Below, one piece after another: positions 15,926-22,115 of a stretch of DNA of 22,115 nucleotides. The DNA is from Euryarchaeota archaeon UBA256. GTDB lineage: Archaea; Thermoplasmatota; Poseidoniia; Poseidoniales; Poseidoniaceae. Numbering within the stretch: the first letter of the stretch is position 1; the number at the start of each line of letters is the position of its first letter. The DNA lies in the NCBI GenBank assembly GCA_002494645.1, contig DACE01000019.1:1-22115 (forward strand). Reading direction: 5' to 3'. The position numbers and the translations under genes are program-made. The notes under the pieces were generated by a model that ran no database searches, was not told the DNA's origin, and saw only the letters and a program-made list of their open reading frames with translations.

Positions 15926-17994
15926 TCATCACCTCCGAACCCCATCAGGGTCTGCTGGCCTGTTTTCGCAGGGACCTCCGCGTTGTTTTCTGAAACAGCT
16001 TCAGGCGCAGCCTCAACCTCTTCATCCTGTGAGACTTCATCTTCTCCGGTTGTAGCGGCTTCTTGACGTCGGATTTCCTCGAGGAGTTTTTCATCCATCT
16101 TGGAGGCGCCAATGACTTCCTGACTTCCTCGGTAGAAGATGTCAGTATCCGTCCAATCACCTCGTTCCAAACCTGTGAGTGAATAGGTGAAGGTGATGGT
16201 TTGACCGGGCTCGAGCGTATCGAGTTTCCACGCCCAAACGCCCGTCGCTTCCTTGCGCCCGCCCTGTTCATTGTTGACCATCGTCGCTCCATCTCGTTCA
16301 GGCCACGATGCTAAGAGCGTGTAGGAGCGAGCCCGAGTCGTATAGTTGAACAGTGTGATGGAAACGTCGGTTTGTTTGGTTTCTTTATTCCATGCGGTCG
16401 TTGGCTCGGCAATGACCGCTCCCATGATTCGTGTGATGGAGCCCGAAAGATTCGGTACTGGCCGGTCAAGAATTGATGCGGCTTTTGCAGCAATGGCGGG
16501 GATGATGTCGTTGACCAACTCGAATTTCTCTTGCGTTTTGGCCATTTTCTTCTTTTTCTCAAGGTGCTTGCGCAGTCCACGACCCATTTCGAGCAGTGCT
16601 TTGCGCACTTCATCAATCACTTCGGCGTTATCCGCGAGGGCTTCCTTGGCTTCGGAAGTAAACTGCACGTTGGTACTGGCAAGGTGAACAAGAATCGCTG
16701 CTGGACCCTTTGGAACACCACGTCCACCCGCTTGGTCCAATCCATACTGCCGCCAATCAACCGATTCGATGGCCTTTGTCAACAAACAACCGCCTTGTTG
16801 ATACATCAGTGGAACGCGATTTGCGAAGCGAAGGACTTCTACGGGTTTGTCGGCAGCCATACCGTCTCCAAAAATGAGTCCGACCTCGACCTGATAGGGA
16901 TTGCCTTGGGTGACGGTGGGGGCGCGAGTCATCGTGGTGACATAGCGTGAGTCAATGGTTTTGGACAACCCTTTCTTGATCAGCAATTCTTCAATGGGCG
17001 AGAGACAATTGGTCGGGGGGTTCAACAATTTTACCGGCTTATCGTTGAGCATACGCTCACCTTGAAAAGCCTCCAAGAGGGCGCGATAATGGTCTGCTTT
17101 GAGCAATTTAGGCTTCGCCTTTTCTTCAATTTCTGCTGCTGCGAGTAATTCCTTTGCAGCTCGTGAAGATACGCCTGAGAAATTATTGCGCAAAAACACC
17201 GTCATTCGTGAATCGGTTGATTCAGTGCACATTCGCTGCAAGGTGCCCAAGTGGATGCCGTGCGGATGAGGTTTGATGCTCTCCACCTTTCGCGGCAGCC
17301 GTTCGGTCACACGCGGCCAGTGGTGACTTTCACCATCGGGGTCGACGAAGGTGATATCGGCGTGGGGGTTGACAATGCTGGTCATCCGTAGGTACTGGTA
17401 GACGCTTTGCCGCCCTCGTTGGTATTTGGCTTTCATTCGCGCTGTAATTTCCAAACCGTGCTCCTTCAGGGTACCGTCTGGCAATTCCCATAACTCTCGG
17501 CCTTCGCCACTCTTGGTGGCTTTGTTTTTACGAGTATCAAGTCCGATATCGACAATGGCTGCGGAGGTTTCGGTTGCGATTTTTGAACGCACATGGGTCT
17601 TACGCCCGGTCGTCAACTGGCAGTACATGACCACACCAGTGATACCGATTCCTTGCTGTCCACGCGATTGACGAATGGCGTGGAAGCGAGAACCGAAGAG
17701 CAATTGTCCGAATACTTTCTCGATACTTTTCTTGGGAATTCCCGGCCCGTTATCTTCGCTTTTCAATTCAATGATGTCTTTGTTGGAGTCCAATTTGGTG
17801 ATTTGAATTTTGATCTCTGGTAAAATCCGAGCCTCTTCGCAAGCGTCAAGGGAATTGTCAACTGCTTCCTTAACAGCGGTGATGAGTGAGCGGGGCAGTG
17901 AGTCAAAACCGAGGAAATGCTTGTTCTTTTCAAAAAATTCAGAAATTGCTACTTGCTTCTGATTGCTCGCCATTCGTTCTGCAGTTCCTGCCAT
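15922..17994 (-). CDS. top6B: DNA topoisomerase VI subunit B (GHKL ATPase)
   Basis: This is the ATPase subunit of topoisomerase VI. The start at 17994 is chosen because GGGAG lies 8 bases upstream and the product then begins as family members do, with ISEFFEKNKHFLGFDS at 17-32; a 29-codon upstream extension has no family signal. The GHKL fold shows the N box EAVDNSLDAC (Glu43, Asn47), G1 DNGPGIP (81-87) and G2 GQQGIG (112-117). The transducer domain has the switch lysine in FTSEAKEA (Lys450). About 540-640 is an Ig-like C-terminal domain, as in Methanosarcina enzymes. An acidic, probably disordered linker then leads to the terminal QQTLMGF (680-686), which resembles a PCNA-interacting PIP box. 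The length of 690 is at the long end for the family. It is followed by top6A with a 4-base overlap. Confidence 0.96.
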   Translation of the reverse strand: MAGTAERMASNQKQVAISEFFEKNKHFLGFDSLPRSLITAVKEAVDNSLDACEEARILPEIKIQITKLDSNKDIIELKSEDNGPGIPKKSIEKVFGQLLFGSRFHAIRQSRGQQGIGITGVVMYCQLTTGRKTHVRSKIATETSAAIVDIGLDTRKNKATKSGEGRELWELPDGTLKEHGLEITARMKAKYQRGRQSVYQYLRMTSIVNPHADITFVDPDGESHHWPRVTERLPRKVESIKPHPHGIHLGTLQRMCTESTDSRMTVFLRNNFSGVSSRAAKELLAAAEIEEKAKPKLLKADHYRALLEAFQGERMLNDKPVKLLNPPTNCLSPIEELLIKKGLSKTIDSRYVTTMTRAPTVTQGNPYQVEVGLIFGDGMAADKPVEVLRFANRVPLMYQQGGCLLTKAIESVDWRQYGLDQAGGRGVPKGPAAILVHLASTNVQFTSEAKEALADNAEVIDEVRKALLEMGRGLRKHLEKKKKMAKTQEKFELVNDIIPAIAAKAASILDRPVPNLSGSITRIMGAVIAEPTTAWNKETKQTDVSITLFNYTTRARSYTLLASWPERDGATMVNNEQGGRKEATGVWAWKLDTLEPGQTITFTYSLTGLERGDWTDTDIFYRGSQEVIGASKMDEKLLEEIRRQEAATTGEDEVSQDEEVEAAPEAVSENNAEVPAKTGQQTLMGFGGDE
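15931..15936 (-). promoter_or_regulatory. strong Shine-Dalgarno of top6A inside the top6B coding end
   Basis: On the minus strand GGAGGT is followed by GATGAATGATG, which contains the two candidate top6A starts. The same bases encode the final Gly-Gly-Asp-Glu of subunit B, so the C-terminus of B and the translation start of A are constrained together. This is the best ribosome binding site in the window and fits tight coupling for equal amounts of the two subunits. Confidence 0.75.
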
Positions 17995-18058
17995 CGTATC
18001 CACTCCCTCGGTCCTCCTCCGTCTTGACGACGTCGGGCCAACAGATGTCATTACCCCG

Positions 18059-18131
18059 ACTTTGAGGGTAAATATACACAACAGTCAACGTAGCATGAAA
18101 TTCGCCGAAATTACACCCTTACTTTGAGGGT
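18059..18131. repeat. 11-base direct repeat ACTTTGAGGGT flanking the top6B promoter region
   Basis: Identical copies lie at 18059-18069 and 18121-18131, 62 bases start to start, in the 140-base gap between the hydratase stop and the top6B start. One copy abuts and slightly overlaps the probable TATA element. The other lies about 45 bases upstream of it (in minus-strand terms), next to the hydratase stop codon. This is consistent with paired operator sites for a regulator of the top6BA operon, but two copies are weak evidence. Confidence 0.4.
18069..18076 (-). promoter_or_regulatory. probable TATA box of the top6BA operon
   Basis: The minus strand reads TGTGTATATTTACCC here. TATATTTA is a good archaeal TATA-like octamer in an otherwise mixed-composition gap. 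A transcription start about 25 bases downstream (near 18045) would give a leader of about 50 bases with a ribosome binding site before ATG 17994. This places promoter activity after the hydratase gene, so top6BA need not depend on read-through from it. Confidence 0.5.
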
Positions 18132-18134
18132 CAA

Positions 18135-20123
18135 TCAAGCAAAGAGTTGGGTGTGCCAGGCTGAAATGGTTCCAGTGAAGGCCGAAGCTGCAACGGTGAG
18201 TGGGCTAGCGAGGTACAACTTGCCCGGTCCAGAGCGACCTTGGAAATTCCTATTGATGGCGGAAACGGTCACCTGTTCGGGCGTGATCGAAACGCCAGGC
18301 CCAGCACCAATGCAAGCGCCACAACCTGGGTCAATGAGTTTCACACCGACCTCGAGAAAGAGGTCGTGCCAGCCCTTTCGCTCAGCGAGAGCCTTGACCT
18401 GACCTGAGCCGTATTGGATGTAGAAGTCGACGCCTTCCTTCACGGTCAGACCTGCGTCTTTCGCAGCCTGACATACCTCAGCGTAATAGGCGATATCGTC
18501 CTCTTTTCCTGCAGTGCATGAACCTCCGTAGGCGATATCAACCTGCACTGCTCCAATATCGCTGATGTTCGCACCGTTGGTGGGGTCGCTCGGGATTCCT
18601 TCGTCAGGATCGCCCGGGTGAGCCACCATGGGCACGATGGTGGAGAGGTCGATTGTATGAACGCCGCCGTGGTAGTGAGCACCTTCGTCGGGCTTTGCCA
18701 TGCGAGCGCGTTGTTCGACTTCATCGAGGTGGGATTGAGAATTGAGCATCCATTCCATGAGCGCATCATCGGCTTCACAAATACCCGTTCGCCCTGAACA
18801 TTCCGTCGCCATATTGCACAGTGTGGCTCGCTCGTCCACCGAAAGAGAAGTGAGTCCGGGACCGCCGAATTCCATGCTTCGGTTGAGCGTCAATTCCTTT
18901 CGGGCGTGGTCGGCCAAGATAGCCAAGATGACATCCTTAGCAGTGCATCCGTGATGCAGTTTTCCGACCAATTCGAAGCGGATGGACTCGGGTACTTTGA
19001 CGAAGGTGAATCCAGCACTAACGAGGTTTGCATATTCCGTTGCACCAACACCCCAAGTCAAAGCATTGGAGGCTCCACCCATACAGGTGTGAGAATCGGT
19101 TGCTTGAATGAAATCACCGATCTCAATGAATTCTTCACGAGCAACTTGGTGGCAAATTCCCGGAGAAACACCGTCAACGGCGGAATAATCGCGCACACCT
19201 GCATGTTGCTGGAAGGCGACTTGCAGGTCGCGAAGCGTTTGCACTTTGTGCATGAAAGGAACAAATTTGGGGTTGTGTTGTGCGTAGAGCAGGTGGTCTT
19301 CGAAGACGGCAAACTTACTTGGGTTCGGAAGGGTGTAATCGTTTCCATATTCTTCTTGCAGGAAGGTGTGAACTTGTGCGGTGGTAAATTCATGAGAATA
19401 TCCACCTTGAACCTGAGCGATGACGGGGTCGTCTGGCTTGACGCATTGCGCATCTGGTTGGCCAACGAGGTTACGACTGATGATTCGCTCAGCCATGGTC
19501 ATGGGCCGAGGAGGGGTGTCCAGTGGAGGTAATTCGAGACTGCCCGCCTTGAGTGCCTTTGCGAAGGGGAAGAGCCCCCCTCGTTCCAGAATCAGTTGGG
19601 TGACCGGGTCGTATCTACCGGTGAATTCCGCGAGTGCGATTTCTTCACCGTTTTGGAGGCGTTCCAGCATAGCGTGGTCACCCATCAATTGTCCGAGGTT
19701 GATGTTATTGCGTTCGTGGATGGGCGCGAAGGATGCTGCGATGACGATGTTAATGCCAGCCCACCGTTCACATTGAGCGGCGGTTTCACGGCTTGAGCCC
19801 GTTCCTTTTCGCTGACCGGATACGATGACTTCGAAATTTCCATCCTTCAGTGCTTTTTCCCGGAAGACTCGCAATCCGTTGTGCATGAGGCCAGCATACG
19901 CATTCTTCGCAATCTCAGCAGGTTCGTGGTCAAAACAGACCCATGCTGGGGTCATGACGTCAGTATTGATGTCGTCGAGCAGGTCTTCGACAGAAAGGTC
20001 TTCCATTCTCAGGTCAAGACCGTCGTAGAGTTGTTGTTTGATGAGGTCCAAATCTTTGGTCAAAAAGAGCACGCGCTTTCCCTGCGTCAAGGCGACTTTT
20101 TCTGGTGGCCAGTTGTCCCGCAT
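18135..20123 (-). CDS. aconitase/isopropylmalate dehydratase superfamily hydratase, swivel domain first
   Basis: This is a [4Fe-4S] hydro-lyase of the aconitase superfamily, probably aconitase (citrate to isocitrate) or a relative. Numbering here follows the longest frame, which starts at 20279. The small swivel (LeuD-like) domain comes first, with GTGSSRETA (159-167) and HERNNINLGQL (188-198). The LeuC-like catalytic domain follows, with EDH, DSHTCMGG, MEFGGPG, GSCTAG (Cys588), PGCGAC (Cys653, Cys656) and NRNFQGR; the three cysteines are the cluster ligands. This order is the reverse of AcnA and is shared in principle with AcnB, but there is no N-terminal HEAT-like domain. The start at 20123 (662 residues) is preferred because GAGGGG lies 5 bases upstream and the conserved region begins there. 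ATG 20279 (714 residues) is possible but would overlap the divergent small gene and has a GGAG only 3 bases away. Confidence 0.85.
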   Translation of the reverse strand: MRDNWPPEKVALTQGKRVLFLTKDLDLIKQQLYDGLDLRMEDLSVEDLLDDINTDVMTPAWVCFDHEPAEIAKNAYAGLMHNGLRVFREKALKDGNFEVIVSGQRKGTGSSRETAAQCERWAGINIVIAASFAPIHERNNINLGQLMGDHAMLERLQNGEEIALAEFTGRYDPVTQLILERGGLFPFAKALKAGSLELPPLDTPPRPMTMAERIISRNLVGQPDAQCVKPDDPVIAQVQGGYSHEFTTAQVHTFLQEEYGNDYTLPNPSKFAVFEDHLLYAQHNPKFVPFMHKVQTLRDLQVAFQQHAGVRDYSAVDGVSPGICHQVAREEFIEIGDFIQATDSHTCMGGASNALTWGVGATEYANLVSAGFTFVKVPESIRFELVGKLHHGCTAKDVILAILADHARKELTLNRSMEFGGPGLTSLSVDERATLCNMATECSGRTGICEADDALMEWMLNSQSHLDEVEQRARMAKPDEGAHYHGGVHTIDLSTIVPMVAHPGDPDEGIPSDPTNGANISDIGAVQVDIAYGGSCTAGKEDDIAYYAEVCQAAKDAGLTVKEGVDFYIQYGSGQVKALAERKGWHDLFLEVGVKLIDPGCGACIGAGPGVSITPEQVTVSAINRNFQGRSGPGKLYLASPLTVAASAFTGTISAWHTQLFA

Positions 20124-20246
20124 TGCTCCCCCTCGGTCCTCTTCACGAGCCAAGTGTTCATAATCGGTTCGGGACAAGTTGTTTGAGAAAGAACCGTGGT
20201 TTTGTGACGCATGAAGCATCATAAAGGGGTGGGTGAAACCCTGTAC

Positions 20247-20489
20247 ATGGTCTTGCTCAACCTTTGGTCGCTCGGTCATTTTCTCCAGTGGACGGCAGTA
20301 GGGCGCTTTTTACTCACGAATTGGCCTGTTTTTTTCATTCTCTCCCTCGGTTGGGAAGTGCTCGAATTATACTTGCCCTTTGAATTCGTGAACGAGACGT
20401 GGGACAACAAGTTCTCCGACCTCGTCGTTAACACCATTGGATTTGCATTGGGTCTGCGAATGCGCTCCAATCCATTGCCGCTCAAATGA
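20247..20489 (+). CDS. small membrane protein, 80 aa, unknown function
   Basis: The product is hydrophobic over about 3-45 (one or two helices, including NWPVFFILSLGWEVLELYL) and again at 57-71. Between these lies a polar stretch with conserved-looking acidic and amide residues: WEVLE, then ETWDNKFSDLVVNTIGFALG. That E..D..D..N..G pattern resembles small VanZ-like membrane proteins, but I cannot name a family. The frame is open from ATG 20211, yet ATG 20247 is preferred because GGTGA at 20232-20236 precedes it and the sequence before it is hydrophilic. It is divergent from the hydratase and ends 3 bases from the selO stop, so it fills the whole gap between two minus-strand genes. Confidence 0.6.
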   Translation: MVLLNLWSLGHFLQWTAVGRFLLTNWPVFFILSLGWEVLELYLPFEFVNETWDNKFSDLVVNTIGFALGLRMRSNPLPLK

Positions 20490-20492
20490 GGC

Positions 20493-22034
20493 TTAGCTCG
20501 AACAGGAAAGCATTGAACATCCGACTTTGTGCCTCGCCCACTCAGGGCGTTTTTTGAACCATTCATCCTCAAACTCAGGTTGCTCATCGTATGGTTTCTT
20601 CAGCAAATCATACAGACGTTCAGCCACCGAGTAATCCTCATTTTCAGCCGCTTCAATAGCCAGCTGAGCCATCCAATTGCGTAGCACATATTTGGGATTG
20701 GCAAGCCGCATGCGTTCATGATTCGGCTCCCCTTCGGTCCGCTGCCACCAGCGGCTCAGCCATGCATTCCATTCCTCTTCAGGATACTCTGCGCCATCGT
20801 AAAAGGCCGTACTCAAGTGCTCAATTTTAGGCTCCTCAAGAGACGAGAGCAGGCGAAAGAAGATGGTCATGTCCGTCTCAACCCTTTGCAGGAGTGCAAC
20901 GAGTTCTTCCACCAATTGTGCGTCAGAGGCTCTGAATTCGTCCAAACCAATTTTCTCACCCCACATGCGGTTGTTGTGCTTCTCGTAAGCAGCATAGTAG
21001 GTCTTCAGCACTTCATGGAGGCGCTCCGGGTCCTCCATCAAAGGTCCGATTGATTCCAAAAGTCGGGCGACATTCCATGCTCCGATTTGATGCTGTTGCC
21101 CGTACCTGTAGCGTCGGCGCGAAGCGTCAGTGGTATTGGGGGTCCAGTTCGGGTTGTAATCCTCAAGCCAGCCATAAGGGCCGTAGTCAATGGTCAATCC
21201 GTGGATGGACATGTTATCCGTGTTCATCACACCGTGAACAAATCCGACTCTATTCCAATGGGCAATCATCATAGCGGTGTCTTCCGCGATGCAGTCAAGC
21301 CAAGCGATTCGACCGTCATCATCGTCAACGCAGTGGTCTGGAAAGTGATGCCTTACTGCATGCTTTACCAGCGTAGCCAGCGTATCACGATCTCCCAGCG
21401 CTGCGTGAATCTGGAAACTTCCAAATCGAAGAAAACTTGGAGCAACCCTGCAAACGACTGCACCGGGTTCTGGAGCAGGGTTGCCGTTGTACAGGACATC
21501 ACGAACCACGACCTCCCCCGTCGTTACAAGCGACAAAGCCCGCGTCGTTGGAACGCCAAGGTGATGCATCGCTTCACTGCAGAGGAATTCTCTGATGGAT
21601 GAACGTAACACTGCTTTCCCATCAGCGGTTCTCGAATAGGGCGTTGCTCCGGCACCTTTCAATTGCAGTTCTACAACACCTCCATCCGTTCCGACTTCGC
21701 CCAAGGTAATTGCCCGTCCATCCCCCAATTGCCCGGCCCAATGACCGAATTGATGTCCGCCATATCGTTGGGAATAGGGGTCCATCCCCTCCACGGCGCC
21801 CGACCCACTCAATACGGTTTCATGCCCGGGTTCAAGACCCAGTTGGAGCCCCATGTCTTCAGACCAAAGGCGGAGTGCAGGCGAGGGTGCTGGTGACGGA
21901 TGAACCCGAGACCAGCAAACGTTGGGGACTTGCCGCGGCCTTCCTCCAACCTGTTCTTCACCAGGCGTCTCGTCGAGGAAACGACGTGACCATTGAAGTG
22001 ATTCGAAGGAGGTTGTGCTCACATGTGCATCCAA
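20493..22034 (-). CDS. selO: SelO/YdiU protein adenylyltransferase (selenoprotein O family pseudokinase)
   Basis: Members of this family have a kinase fold with ATP bound in reverse and transfer AMP to proteins, with reported links to redox stress. Nearly every hallmark is present: GGHQFGHWAGQLGDGR (92-107), QLKGAGATPYSR (124-135), AVLRSSIREFL (141-151), PTTRAL (162-167), HGVMNTDN (267-274) and the metal-binding DYGPYG (283-288). The C-terminus ends in CSS (Cys511), the position where animal SelO has selenocysteine; here it is an ordinary cysteine codon, so no recoding is needed. The length of 513 is normal. The frame starts at TTG 22034 or GTG 22022; no ATG lies upstream of the conserved region. 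The family is mainly bacterial and eukaryotic, so acquisition by transfer is plausible. Confidence 0.95.
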   Translation of the reverse strand: MDAHVSTTSFESLQWSRRFLDETPGEEQVGGRPRQVPNVCWSRVHPSPAPSPALRLWSEDMGLQLGLEPGHETVLSGSGAVEGMDPYSQRYGGHQFGHWAGQLGDGRAITLGEVGTDGGVVELQLKGAGATPYSRTADGKAVLRSSIREFLCSEAMHHLGVPTTRALSLVTTGEVVVRDVLYNGNPAPEPGAVVCRVAPSFLRFGSFQIHAALGDRDTLATLVKHAVRHHFPDHCVDDDDGRIAWLDCIAEDTAMMIAHWNRVGFVHGVMNTDNMSIHGLTIDYGPYGWLEDYNPNWTPNTTDASRRRYRYGQQHQIGAWNVARLLESIGPLMEDPERLHEVLKTYYAAYEKHNNRMWGEKIGLDEFRASDAQLVEELVALLQRVETDMTIFFRLLSSLEEPKIEHLSTAFYDGAEYPEEEWNAWLSRWWQRTEGEPNHERMRLANPKYVLRNWMAQLAIEAAENEDYSVAERLYDLLKKPYDEQPEFEDEWFKKRPEWARHKVGCSMLSCSS

Positions 22035-22115
22035 GCGGGCGAACTATTCAACCTCATGGGCTTGGAGATAGGGCGCCTTCGGGCATTGACCTTGTCGCCA
22101 ACTCATACGGTAGCG

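Noticed and set aside
17995..18081. 29-residue N-terminal extension of topoisomerase VI B.
   Set aside because: It would cover the probable transcription start, shows no family similarity, and a good ribosome binding site precedes ATG 17994.
22044..22115. Open minus-strand frame ending in TAG at 22044-22046, which could be the C-terminus of a gene upstream of selO; also a plus-strand ATG at 22056 open to the window edge (20 codons).
   Set aside because: Both are too short to show coding character and they conflict with each other, so neither could be supported.

Overview
The window looks like chromosomal DNA from a euryarchaeon close to marine group II (Candidatus Poseidoniales, Thermoplasmatota). 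The evidence is an archaeal RNA polymerase subunit P, an archaeal/eukaryotic-type RFC clamp-loader ATPase, both subunits of DNA topoisomerase VI, a huge surface protein with a secretion signal and a C-terminal membrane anchor, Shine-Dalgarno sites of the GGAG/GGTGA type, and tight 1-4 base stop/start overlaps. The taxonomic call is an inference from gene content. I found no integrase, insertion sequence, CRISPR array or rRNA, so this reads as ordinary chromosome with some bacterial-type genes mixed in.

Left part, plus strand (1-7764): the tail of an unknown gene, a small helix-turn-helix-like protein, rpoP, a divergent RFC small-subunit-like ATPase, tRNA-Arg(CCT), a four-helix membrane protein of unknown role, an SdhA/FrdA-like flavoprotein that lacks several hallmark residues, a HIT-family hydrolase overlapping by one base a PlsC/GPAT-like acyltransferase with three extra membrane helices, and a protein that may be DUF2299.

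Centre (7894-12921): a 1675-residue exported protein. It has seven beta-propeller blade repeats, a von Willebrand A domain inserted into the fourth blade, at least four Ig-like 'NTGNV' domains and a C-terminal membrane anchor. It is the most distinctive gene in the window.

Right part, mostly minus strand (12928-22034), in order of transcription: a selenoprotein-O pseudokinase (SelO); an aconitase-superfamily hydratase with the small swivel domain placed before the catalytic domain; top6B and top6A overlapping by ATGA; a two-helix membrane protein; and an ArsR-type winged-helix regulator that converges on the surface-protein gene. A small plus-strand membrane-protein gene sits between the hydratase (divergent) and selO (convergent).

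Best leads for follow-up: the von Willebrand A domain inside a propeller blade; a PIP-box-like C-terminus on topoisomerase VI B whose last residues are encoded by the ribosome binding site of top6A; the flavoprotein that has lost both substrate-binding arginines; the acyltransferase in an archaeon; and an 11-base direct repeat flanking the probable top6BA promoter. No wholly new multi-gene system could be demonstrated from the sequence alone.
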